Shown: positions 1 to 6,447 of the stretch, piece after piece
Numbering within the stretch: the first letter of the stretch is position 1
How the letters are laid out: every line of letters begins with the position of its first letter
Source of the DNA: Streptomyces sp. C10-9-1
GTDB lineage: Bacteria; Actinomycetota; Actinomycetes; Streptomycetales; Streptomycetaceae
Length of the DNA stretch: 64,000 nucleotides
NCBI RefSeq assembly: GCF_024497955.1
Contig: NZ_JANHKP010000013.1
Span: 180,086 to 244,085 of the forward strand
Reading direction: 5' to 3'
Translations under genes and position numbers: made by a program
Notes under the pieces: generated by a model
The model's database searches: none
What the model saw: only the letters and a program-made list of their open reading frames with translations
What the model was told of the DNA's origin: nothing

Positions 1-1
1 G

Positions 2-322
2 GGCATGCCCCATCTGCGGGTCCTGGAAGGGGGCATGACGGCCTGGGAGGCCTCCGGCGCCCCCGTCAACCGGGGCGAGGCCCGCTGGGACCTGGAGCGC
101 CAGGTCCGCCTGGTCGCGGGCGCCGTGGTCCTGGTCACCGGCGTCGCCGGACTGCTCGTGCCCGGAGTGCACCTGATCGGCACGGCGATCGGCGCCGGGC
201 TGACATTCGCCGCGCTGAGCAACACCTGCGCCATGGGGATGCTGCTGTCCAAGCTGCCCTACAACCGCGGCCCGCGCACCGACATCCGCACCGTGATCGC
301 CTCACTGCGGGACCGGTCGTGA
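2..322 (+). CDS. Rhodanese-type sulfurtransferase C-terminus fused to DUF2892 membrane segment (5' partial)
   Basis: The reading frame is already open at the window edge, so the start lies upstream. The first ~25 visible residues (LRVLEGGMTAWEASGAPV) match the end of a rhodanese domain, which moves sulfane sulfur onto thiols or cyanide. The catalytic Cys loop would lie outside the window. The rest has two hydrophobic stretches (VRLVAGAVVLVTGVAGLLV and a Gly/Ala-rich segment with NTCAMGMLLSKLPYN), typical of the DUF2892 inner-membrane module often joined to rhodanese. The stop overlaps the next start (GTGA), so it is cotranslated with the TauE/SafE exporter, a common pairing in persulfide and sulfite detoxification loci. 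The family call is good; the exact substrate is unknown. Confidence 0.8.
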   Translation, partial: GMPHLRVLEGGMTAWEASGAPVNRGEARWDLERQVRLVAGAVVLVTGVAGLLVPGVHLIGTAIGAGLTFAALSNTCAMGMLLSKLPYNRGPRTDIRTVIASLRDRS

Positions 323-1215
323 TCACGCTCGTCCTCGCGGCATCCGTGCTGGTCGGCGTCAGCCTGGGCGTCCTGGGCGGCGGCGGGTCCATCCTGACCG
401 TGCCGATCCTGGTCTACCTGGCCGGTCAGGACACCAAGGAGGCCATCGCCACCTCGCTGTTCGTCGTCGGCGTGACCAGCCTGGTCGGCCTCGTCGCGCA
501 CGCCCGCGCCGGCCGGGTCCGCTGGCGCACCGGCCTGATCTTCGGTGCGGTCAGCATGGTGGGCGCCTACGGCGGCGGGCGCCTCGCCGAGTACGTCCCC
601 GCCACCGCCCTGCTCGTGGCGTTCGCGCTGATGATGCTGGCCACCGCCGCCGCCATGCTCCGCAAGTCCCGCAGGACCAAGGCGGCCGGGCCCGCCCCGG
701 CGGAACTCCCCGTCCCGCACGTGGTCGCCGAGGGCCTCGTCGTCGGCGCGGTCACCGGTCTGGTCGGCTCCGGCGGAGGGTTCCTCGTCGTCCCCGCCCT
801 CGCCCTCCTCGGCGGGCTGCCCATGGGCGTCGCCGTCGGCACCTCGCTCCTGGTCATCGCGATGAAGTCCTTCTCGGGGCTCGCCGGCCACCTTGCCGGC
901 GTCCAGATCGACTGGAACCTCGCGCTGATGGTGACCGCCGCGGCCGTGGTCGGCAGCGTGGTCGGCAGCCGCTTCGCCGGGCGCATCCCCCAGGACGCCC
1001 TGCGCAAGGCTTTCGGCTGGTTCGTCGTGGTCATGGGCGTCTTCGTCCTCGGCGGGCAGCTGCCCCAGGGGATGTGGGCCAGTCCGCTCGCCTGGGCCGG
1101 TATCGGCCTTGCGTCGGCCGCGGCCGTGACCTGGGGCACGGTGCGGGCGCGCCGTCCGCGGCCCGTCGCGGACCCGCCCCGGGAGGGCTCCCCGGAGCCG
1201 GCCGGGCACCCCTGA
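319..1215 (+). CDS. TauE/SafE-family sulfite/anion exporter
   Basis: This 298-residue integral membrane protein has the internal duplication of the TauE/SafE family. A GGGGSILTVPILVYL motif follows the first helix, and a second copy (GSGGGFLVVPALALLGG) sits at about residue 150. About eight hydrophobic helices can be counted. Members export sulfite, sulfoacetate or other organosulfur anions, and in rhodanese-linked loci they are thought to remove sulfite formed during persulfide oxidation. The GTG start at 319 overlaps the upstream stop, making translational coupling likely. The C-terminus is a short Arg/Pro-rich cytoplasmic tail. The substrate cannot be fixed from sequence; sulfite is inferred from the neighbours. 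Confidence 0.85.
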   Translation: MITLVLAASVLVGVSLGVLGGGGSILTVPILVYLAGQDTKEAIATSLFVVGVTSLVGLVAHARAGRVRWRTGLIFGAVSMVGAYGGGRLAEYVPATALLVAFALMMLATAAAMLRKSRRTKAAGPAPAELPVPHVVAEGLVVGAVTGLVGSGGGFLVVPALALLGGLPMGVAVGTSLLVIAMKSFSGLAGHLAGVQIDWNLALMVTAAAVVGSVVGSRFAGRIPQDALRKAFGWFVVVMGVFVLGGQLPQGMWASPLAWAGIGLASAAAVTWGTVRARRPRPVADPPREGSPEPAGHP

Positions 1216-1336
1216 GGCCCCCGGCGGGTGGCCTGGTGGGGAGCCGGCCGGGGGCGGTGGGGCCGCCTCCGCCCTGAGGGGCCGCTGGGCGGAGCCCCAC
1301 CCGTACCGTTCCCGGGAACGGCCGATCCGCGTAGAC

Positions 1337-1352
1337 TTGCAGAGTTATGCAA
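1337..1352. promoter_or_regulatory. Putative ArsR operator, copy 1
   Basis: TTGCA-GAGTTA-TGCAA is a perfect 5-bp inverted repeat with a 6-bp spacer, and the arms and spacing are the same as in the copies at 2220-2239 and 5147-5162. It lies directly after a TAGACT -10-like hexamer, where a bound repressor would block a promoter reading towards the DUF6126 gene. Binding by the neighbouring ArsR protein is inferred. Confidence 0.65.
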
Positions 1353-1376
1353 TTTGCCAGTTTCGGATATGGGTGG

Positions 1377-1402
1377 CCGGTGGACGCGCTCGCGTCCACC
1401 GG
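1377..1402. terminator. Perfect 12-bp hairpin downstream of operator 1
   Basis: CCGGTGGACGCG and its exact complement are separated by 2 nt (in RNA, about 11 bp with a 4-nt loop). No T-run follows. It sits about 30 nt after the inferred transcription start, so it could be a terminator, an attenuator or a second protein-binding palindrome. The sequence alone does not decide. Confidence 0.4.
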
Positions 1403-1537
1403 CCCGGCGCCGGCCCTTCAGGCGCGGGCCGGTACGGCGGCCGGGGCCGCCTCCGGGGAGGTGCGGGCCGGGGTCGTCCGCCCGTACCCCGGTGATCCGG
1501 CCGACGGCGCCGGGAGCGGAGGCGGGAGGTCGTGACG

Positions 1538-1687
1538 GTGGAACCCGAGGACGACGCGGCGGCGGCGCACGAGCGGTGGCTGGAGAGGGGTGTCGCCCTG
1601 CGCGCTTTCTTCTACATGTTCGGAACCCACCTCATCGCCGGGTTCGTGTGGTTGCTGTTCTACGTGGGGCAGCACTCCCAGAAGTGA
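1538..1687 (+). CDS. DUF6126-family small membrane protein
   Basis: This 49-residue protein has an acidic N-terminus, then WLERGVALRAFFYMFGTHL and one hydrophobic helix (AGFVWLLFYVG) ending in HSQK. The pattern matches the short DUF6126 proteins found across Streptomyces, whose function is unknown. GTG 1538 was chosen because GGGAGG ends at 1529, a normal distance; GTG 1532 is too close. It follows operator copy 1 at 1337-1352 and is the only gene in a position to be controlled by it. It ends before the convergent arsR gene. One membrane pass with the C-terminus outside is plausible but not proven. Confidence 0.7.
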   Translation: MEPEDDAAAAHERWLERGVALRAFFYMFGTHLIAGFVWLLFYVGQHSQK

Positions 1688-1769
1688 GCCGACCGGTGCC
1701 GCGGGCCTCGTCCCGCGGCACGGCCGGACCCGTACGCACGGCCCGGCGGCGGCCCGGCGGCGCGCCCTC

Positions 1770-2201
1770 TCAGCGCGGGCGGGTGGCGCGCAGGTCGGCC
1801 AGGAGCTCGGCCTGGCCCTGCAGCACACCGGAGAGGATGCTGCGTGCCACGCGGAGCAGTTCGGCGACCTCGGGGCTGGTGAGCCGGTAGTACACGGTGG
1901 AGCCCTCGCGGCGGGTGAGCACGAGGTTGGCCTTGCGCAGGACGGCGAGCTGCTGGGACAGGCTGGCCGCCTCGACGTCGACCTCGGCGAGCATCTCGGC
2001 GACCGCGTGTTCGCGCTCGCTCAGCAGTTCGAGGACGCGGATGCGGACCGGGTGGCCGAGGGTCTTGAAGAACTCCGCCTTGAGTTGGTACAGCGGCGCC
2101 TGCGTCCCGCCGGCGGCCCCCGCCTTGCCTCTCGCGCCTGTACCGCGCACCTCGTCCACCCCATGCCCATCGTCCCGGGGGCAGCCCTTCCGCCCCGCCA
2201 C
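1770..2201 (-). CDS. ArsR/SmtB-family transcriptional repressor
   Basis: The core (about residues 35-130) is a winged helix: AEFFKTLGHPVRIRVLELLSE, the recognition helix region EAASLSQQLAVLRKANLV, and the wing TRREGSTVYYRL. ArsR proteins repress until a metal or sulfur species changes their shape. The cysteine pairs of metal sensors (ELCVC type) and of persulfide sensors of the BigR/SqrR type are absent; the only Cys is at residue 7, in the unstructured N-terminus, so the inducer is unclear. GTG 2201 is preceded by GGAGG nine bases away and lies just downstream of a perfect operator at 2220-2239, which fits autorepression. A shorter form from an internal GTG is possible. Confidence 0.82.
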   Translation of the reverse strand: MAGRKGCPRDDGHGVDEVRGTGARGKAGAAGGTQAPLYQLKAEFFKTLGHPVRIRVLELLSEREHAVAEMLAEVDVEAASLSQQLAVLRKANLVLTRREGSTVYYRLTSPEVAELLRVARSILSGVLQGQAELLADLRATRPR

Positions 2202-2219
2202 ACAGTGTGCGACCTCCAC

Positions 2220-2239
2220 AATTGCAGATTCCTGCAATT
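2220..2239. promoter_or_regulatory. Putative ArsR operator, copy 2 (autoregulatory)
   Basis: AATTGCAG-ATTC-CTGCAATT is a perfect inverted repeat with 8-bp arms. On the minus strand it ends two bases before the GGAGG ribosome site of the arsR gene, so it must overlap the transcription start. It is the longest and most symmetrical of the three related sites, as expected for an autoregulated repressor. Binding is inferred. Confidence 0.7.
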
Positions 2240-2314
2240 CCCGGGGACCCCCGCGGGCTGCCGGGGGTCCCGGCCACGCCGTCGCCCGGCCCCGTGCGCT
2301 GCCGTCACCCGGCC

Positions 2315-2743
2315 TCACAGGGGCAGGGTGATCCAGATGCTCTTCCCGCCTCCGTCCGCGTCGCCGCGGACCACCGCGGTACCGCCCAGCTCCGCGGTCA
2401 TCTCGGTCACGGTGGCCAGCCCGCTGCCGGGCGCCGTCGCCGGGGCGCGGAGCAGCGGCGGCCGGTAGGGGTGGCGATCGTGGACGGCGAACGCGAACAC
2501 ACCCGGCCCGTACGCGTAGGTGACCGTGATCGTCGGGGTGACGGCCGCGGCGTGCCGGACCGCGTTGGTGACGAGTTCGGCCAGGATCAGCAGCGCCGCT
2601 CCGGTACTCGGGTGGCGCAGGCCGACCCCGCACTCGACCAGGACCAGCTCGGTGGTCTCGCGCGCGATCCGCACCGCCGCTCCCATCGCGGGCACGGTCA
2701 GGACGTGCCGGTACGGCAGCGCCTGCGGCAGGGCGGCCGTCAT
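2315..2743 (-). CDS. RsbW-like ATP-binding protein (anti-sigma-type serine kinase fold)
   Basis: This 142-residue single-domain GHKL ATPase has an N-box around LILAELVTNAVRHA and a G-box region ending GSGLATVTEMTAELGG. Streptomyces encodes many such proteins, a few of which are anti-sigma kinases; most are of unknown role. The ATG overlaps the stop of the PPOX gene (ATGA), placing it third in the sulP operon. That linkage suggests a signalling partner for the SulP/STAS protein, because STAS domains are the natural targets of RsbW-type kinases; this is inference. It ends about 75 bp before operator copy 2. Confidence 0.75.
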   Translation of the reverse strand: MTAALPQALPYRHVLTVPAMGAAVRIARETTELVLVECGVGLRHPSTGAALLILAELVTNAVRHAAAVTPTITVTYAYGPGVFAFAVHDRHPYRPPLLRAPATAPGSGLATVTEMTAELGGTAVVRGDADGGGKSIWITLPL

Positions 2744-3165
2744 CGGCCCGCCGGGTGGTCGGCGCGGGCGATGCGGAACCCGGACACCGACTGCGGACGG
2801 AGGCGCAGCAGCGTGTCGTGGGGGCCGTGGCTCCGGCCGGGCAGGGTGCGCCGGTAGTGGGCGGCCTCGTGGGGGTCGGTGACGACCTCGGCCGGACCGT
2901 GGACGCTGACCGTCCAGCCGGTGCCCGCCGGGCGGATCTCGTCGACCTGGTAGGTCAGCGCCGTCCTGGCCAGGGCCGCGGCCGCCTGGACGGGCGCGCG
3001 CACCACCAGGCGCCCGTACTCCACCACGTGGGCGGCCGGGCGGATGACGGCCTGATCGCGCTGGAGGTGGACGAGCCTGCCCTGGGAGGAGCCCTCGAGG
3101 AGCCACAGCGCCTCGGTGCCGGAGACCTCGATCAGGCGCAGGGCCGCGGCGGCGGGGTCGGTCAT
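2740..3165 (-). CDS. Pyridoxamine 5'-phosphate oxidase-family (split-barrel flavin) protein
   Basis: This 141-residue protein has the compact split-barrel pattern: SSQGRLVHLQRDQAVIRPAAHVVEYGRLVVRAPV, then a segment ending in GWTVSVHGPAEVV. Small actinobacterial members bind FMN, F420 or haem; true PNPOx activity is unlikely at this size. Its ATG overlaps the stop of sulP (ATGA at 3162-3165), and its own stop overlaps the ATPase gene, so all three are probably translated together. The cofactor cannot be read from the sequence. Its place in an ArsR-controlled operon suggests a redox or reductive-detoxification role, which is inferred. Confidence 0.72.
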   Translation of the reverse strand: MTDPAAAALRLIEVSGTEALWLLEGSSQGRLVHLQRDQAVIRPAAHVVEYGRLVVRAPVQAAAALARTALTYQVDEIRPAGTGWTVSVHGPAEVVTDPHEAAHYRRTLPGRSHGPHDTLLRLRPQSVSGFRIARADHPAGR

Positions 3166-4904
3166 CGCGGCGCCTTCCGGATGCGGTGCGGACGGGGGTC
3201 GGGGAGGGGGTGGTGCCGAGCGGGCAGCAGCCCGGCGTGTTCGAGGTGCCTGCGGGCCCCCGCGATCGCCTCGGGCGTGGTGGCGTACTCGCGGCCCTCG
3301 TGCCGCAGGAGCGCCAGGGCGCCGACCGATTCCAGGGCCTGGCGCTGACCGGGGCGGATGCCGGAGGCCAGCACGGCGATGCCGCGCCGGTTCAGCTTCT
3401 CCACCACGTCCTTCAGCACCAGGGCCCCGGTCGCGTCCACCGTGGTCACCCGCGACATCCGCAGAATGACCACCCGCACGTCGGAGACCTCGGAGAGTTC
3501 GAGGAGGAAGCGGTGGGCGGCGGCGAAGAACAGCGGACCGTCGATCCGGTACGCCACGATGTGCTCGGCCAGCAGCGCGTGCTCCTCGTCGCTGTGCCCG
3601 CCGGGCAGGTCCGGGCGGAGCCCGACCTCGTCCAGGCGGGCCTGGGCGGCCACCGCGCGCAGGGCCAGGGCCCCGGCCACGACGAGCCCGATGATCACCG
3701 CGTAGACGAGGTCGAGCACCAGGGTGGCCGCGGCCGTCAGCACCAGCACGGCGGCGTCGGAGCGGGTCGCCCTCGCCATGGCGCGCAGCGCGCCGACCTC
3801 CACCATCCGTACCGCCGTCGCCAGCAGGACACCGGCGAGCGCGGCGAGCGGGATCGCCGACACCAGGGGAGCGGCGGCGAACACGACGGCGGCGAGGACC
3901 GCGGCGTGGGTGAGGGCGGCGAGGCGGGAGGAGGCGCCGCTGCGGACGTTGACCGCGGTCCGGGCGATCGCGGCCGTCGCCGGGATCCCGCCGAACAGCG
4001 GGGCGGCCAGGTTGGCGACGCCCTGCCCGAACAGCTCCCGGTCCGGGTCGTGCCGCTGCCCCACCGTCATCCCGTCGGCGACGGTCGCCGACAGCAGCGA
4101 CTCCAGCGCGGCCAGTGCCGCCACCGCCACCGCCGGAGCGAGCAGCGAGCCGAGCGCGGAGACGTCCAGGAACGCCAGGGAAGGGGCCGGGAGCCCGGAG
4201 GGCAGGTCCCCGATGGCGGCAGCCGCGTCCAGGTGGAGGAGCTGCGCGGCGAGGGTCGCGGCGATGACCGCGACGATCGAGAAGGGGACCGCCGGACGCC
4301 ACCGCGCCCCGGCCAGCATCACCCCGGCCACGCCCAGGGAGAGGGCGACCGCGCTCCAGTTCGGGGCCGCGGCGAACGCCTGCACCGCCCGCCACGCCAC
4401 CGGCAGCACCTTCTCCCCGCCGCTTTCGGCGACCCCGAGGGCATGGGGCACCTGCTGGAGGCCGATGACGCAGGCGATGCCGAGCGTGAAGCCCTCCACC
4501 ACCGGAGCCGGCACGTACCGCATGTACCGCCCGGCCCGCAGCAGCGCCAGAGCGATCAGCAGCACACCGGCCATCAGCCCGACCGTCAGCACACCGCCGG
4601 GCCCGAACCGGGCCACGATCGGCACCAGCACCACGGTCATCGCGCCCGTGGGCCCCGACACCTGGAGGTTGGAGCCGCCGAACACGGCGGCGAGGGCGCC
4701 CGCGACCACCGCGGTCACCAGCCCCGCCTCCGCGCCGAGCCCCGAGGACACCCCGAATCCCAGGGCGAGGGGGAGGGCGACGATCGCGACGGTCATCCCG
4801 GCCAGCAGGTCCCGGCGGGGGTTCCGCGCCATGAGCCGGAGATCGGCGCGTGCGGGCAGGACGGCACGCAGACGACCGGCCGCGCCGAGCAGGAGGGGAT
4901 TCAC
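3162..4904 (-). CDS. SulP-family anion transporter with C-terminal STAS domain
   Basis: This 580-residue SulP (SLC26-type) permease starts with RNPRRDLLAGMTVAIVALPLALGFG and has the SGPTGAMTVVL signature and the QGVANLAAPLFGGIPATAAIARTAVN segment. A STAS domain runs from about residue 450 (YRIDGPLFFAA through VTTVDATGALVLKDVVEKL). The family moves sulfate, bicarbonate or other anions by proton or sodium symport. GTG 4904 puts the start close to where homologues begin; an in-frame GTG at 5087 would add 61 low-complexity residues and lacks a ribosome site. First gene of a three-gene overlapping operon. Operator copy 3 lies about 240 bp upstream, implying a long leader or an extended N-terminus. 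Confidence 0.85.
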   Translation of the reverse strand: MNPLLLGAAGRLRAVLPARADLRLMARNPRRDLLAGMTVAIVALPLALGFGVSSGLGAEAGLVTAVVAGALAAVFGGSNLQVSGPTGAMTVVLVPIVARFGPGGVLTVGLMAGVLLIALALLRAGRYMRYVPAPVVEGFTLGIACVIGLQQVPHALGVAESGGEKVLPVAWRAVQAFAAAPNWSAVALSLGVAGVMLAGARWRPAVPFSIVAVIAATLAAQLLHLDAAAAIGDLPSGLPAPSLAFLDVSALGSLLAPAVAVAALAALESLLSATVADGMTVGQRHDPDRELFGQGVANLAAPLFGGIPATAAIARTAVNVRSGASSRLAALTHAAVLAAVVFAAAPLVSAIPLAALAGVLLATAVRMVEVGALRAMARATRSDAAVLVLTAAATLVLDLVYAVIIGLVVAGALALRAVAAQARLDEVGLRPDLPGGHSDEEHALLAEHIVAYRIDGPLFFAAAHRFLLELSEVSDVRVVILRMSRVTTVDATGALVLKDVVEKLNRRGIAVLASGIRPGQRQALESVGALALLRHEGREYATTPEAIAGARRHLEHAGLLPARHHPLPDPRPHRIRKAPR

Positions 4905-5146
4905 GGAGCCTGATCCCCGCCCGTGCGCCGTTCCCCCGGGAGCGTGCTCGGCGGTACCGGCCCGGTCCGCGGCGGTTCCGGTACGCGTGCGCGCCCCGGG
5001 TTGCCGAGCCTGCGGGAGGACTCGGCCTTCGCCGGATGCAGCGGAAACGGCACGGTCTCTCCTCCGCTCGATCTCCAGGCCGCCCACGGATGCCCGGGGC
5101 CGTGCCCGCGGCTACCTGCGGACACGGCACCTAAGGATGTATGTAA

Positions 5147-5162
5147 TTGCAAATTTCTGCAA
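5147..5162. promoter_or_regulatory. Putative ArsR operator, copy 3 (sulP promoter)
   Basis: TTGCA-AATTTC-TGCAA has the same arms and 6-bp spacer as the other two copies and sits in a short AT-rich patch (5140-5165) within GC-rich DNA, as expected for a promoter. It is upstream of the minus-strand sulP operon. No other gene start nearby could use it. Confidence 0.65.
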
Positions 5163-5546
5163 CTCCTGGTCCTCTGGGCCCACCGGTGCACCCGCGTGGG
5201 GTGTCGTATCCGCTGCACCGGCTGGGCTGGTCGCCTTCGGGTGCCCGCACATCGGGCGGCCGAGCGGGATGGGCGGGCCGTCGCCGTGTGGCGGACGGGG
5301 CGGTGGTCACGGGCAAGAGGACGGGGCGGCTCCTGGGCGCGTGGGTGGCCTTCGAGGGTGAGGCCGGGGCAGGACCTGAAGCGCGACGAAGGCGGATGTC
5401 CTTTCAACCTGAGCGTCAAACGGCATGAGGCCCTCCCGAGGAGTTCGGGAGGGCCTCGTTTCAGCAGCTACGAGATTTCCGCCAGCCATTCCGAGTCGCG
5501 GTCAGGAACGCAACGGGGGAATCGAATGAATCCTCCAGTCCCCAGC
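5163..5546. other. Intergenic region between the sulfur locus and the toxin island
   Basis: No gene is supported here. Short frames on both strands have no ribosome site and biased composition. The only clear element is the symmetric terminator at 5427-5457. The base composition becomes less GC-rich from about 5400 onward, marking the boundary of the toxin island. Confidence 0.4.
5427..5457. terminator. Intrinsic terminator downstream of the orphan immunity gene
   Basis: GAGGCCCTCCCGA and its exact complement form a 13-bp stem with a 5-nt loop (GGAGT). It is followed by GTTT on the plus strand and preceded by ATGCCG, so the T-run is weak on both sides. The position suits termination of minus-strand transcription leaving the immunity gene at 5547-6005. 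Confidence 0.7.
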
Positions 5547-6005
5547 TCAGATGGCGCCCTGGGGAAACCCGTAGTGAGGACCTCCCCGCCGAAAAACTCT
5601 CCAGGCTTCCATGCGGCCGGAGCAGTCAGGAAAGACCTCGATCCGAAAACGAGGTTCCCAACCCACAGCGAGATATCCGGAGTCGCCGAAGGTCACCTCC
5701 GATACGGCCGGTCGAAGTCGCTCGAAGATCCCATTCAACGTCGCGGCCCGTGAATCATAGACGGTCCTGAACTGTTCAAATGAGTCCGAATCCGCCCCCT
5801 GTTGCGGGTACCTCATGTCGCGAGACCCCAGAATCACCTTCCCTTCCTGCAAGATCCGGAAAGGACACTGTATGTGGAAATTGATCACGTCGCCACGAAG
5901 CCCGGCAAACTCAACCACACCCAAGTCTGCAGCCCTGCCGGCAGAGTGAACTTTCGCGCCTTGGAGGAGTCGTTGGATCTCAGCCATCTGATCGTTAGCA
6001 GTCAC
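5547..6005 (-). CDS. Putative immunity protein of the orphan toxin tip
   Basis: This 152-residue soluble protein has no signal peptide. Visible features are SSGRAADLGVVEFAG-like N-terminal strands (here SAGRAADLGVVEFAG), CPFRILQEGKVILGSRDMRYP, and a C-terminal WEPRFRIEVFPDCSGRMEAWRVF segment. The last resembles segments of several actinobacterial immunity-like proteins. No named family is assigned with certainty. It starts inside the last codons of the toxin remnant (11-bp overlap), which is the usual toxin-immunity order, so its role is inferred from context: neutralising the adjacent toxin domain in the cytoplasm. Codon use is less GC-biased than in the housekeeping neighbours, typical of exchanged immunity genes. 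Confidence 0.6.
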   Translation of the reverse strand: MTANDQMAEIQRLLQGAKVHSAGRAADLGVVEFAGLRGDVINFHIQCPFRILQEGKVILGSRDMRYPQQGADSDSFEQFRTVYDSRAATLNGIFERLRPAVSEVTFGDSGYLAVGWEPRFRIEVFPDCSGRMEAWRVFRRGGPHYGFPQGAI

Positions 6006-6309
6006 CGAACAACCCCTTTCCCTCTTCCACGATTCGGTGATAGCCGTACCCCTGCCCCGTGATTCTATCGTGCAGGGATCGACGCTCTGCGGGCGTTATC
6101 TCCCGACCGAGGCTTCGTTCGATCTCGCGCAGCGCATCCTTTAATTCCTTGTTCTCTGCCTGGCTTCCTCGCGGCGCCTGGTAGTCGTCGTCATCGAGAT
6201 CACCCGAGTCCCAGCTCTTCTTGAGATTCTCGAGCTCTTTCTCCCAGTCGAATCCACCGTCATTGTGCACGAGCACTGGCGTGGCCCCCGCCAGCACATA
6301 GTACGTGTG
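5995..6309 (-). pseudogene. Orphan RHS-type toxin tip (5' truncated: HINT end + toxin domain)
   Basis: The visible frame begins HTYYVLAGATPVLVHN, the exact end of a pretoxin HINT domain (compare HTYYVQAGETPVLVHN in the full-length protein at 8472-15350). A roughly 85-residue toxin domain follows, with NKELKDALREIERSLGRE and RRSLHDRITGQGYGYHRIVEEG. The latter motif recurs at the C-termini of many RHS and CDI proteins. Directly upstream of HTYY the frame loses similarity and meets a TGA, so the large RHS body has been lost. It is therefore a displaced or decaying cassette and not a complete gene. The intact immunity gene overlaps its 3' end. Confidence 0.75.
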
Positions 6310-6447
6310 CGCGCCGGGCGGGCGTCACCTGCATTTTCGCTGGTCAGCGAATTCCAGCCTGTCCGTGGGTGTGCGTGGAAGTGCCTTGTTGTGCGTCTGT
6401 GTTGCCGCTGCGTCAGACCACGCTGAAGCCCCGCCAGGTGTGGCGAA

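Larger units (their letters stand above)
1216..1537. other. Intergenic region with operator and hairpin
   Basis: No convincing protein gene is seen here. The stretch holds a possible -10 (TAGACT, 1332-1337), the ArsR-type inverted repeat at 1337-1352 and a 26-bp perfect hairpin at 1377-1402. A 62-codon frame opening at the ATG inside the operator (1347) is Gly/Ala/Pro-rich and was not accepted as a gene. Confidence 0.5.

Noticed and set aside
1347..1535. 62-codon frame opening at the ATG inside operator copy 1
   Set aside because: Low-complexity Gly/Ala/Pro composition, no ribosome site, and interrupted by the strong hairpin; the accepted gene is the DUF6126 protein at 1538.
4905..5087. N-terminal extension of SulP to GTG 5087
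   Set aside because: The 61 extra residues are low complexity, have no ribosome site and lie before the conserved SulP N-terminus. Kept only as an alternative.
259..5130. Long open frames on the opposite strand of the TauE, SulP and other genes
   Set aside because: High-GC DNA gives long antisense frames; these are Arg/Gly/Ala-rich with no motifs and lie over well-recognised genes.
6319..6447. Remaining part of the RHS body between the orphan tip and the IS30 element
   Set aside because: None of the three minus-strand frames in this 129-bp stretch shows RHS or HINT motifs; the similarity ends at HTYY.
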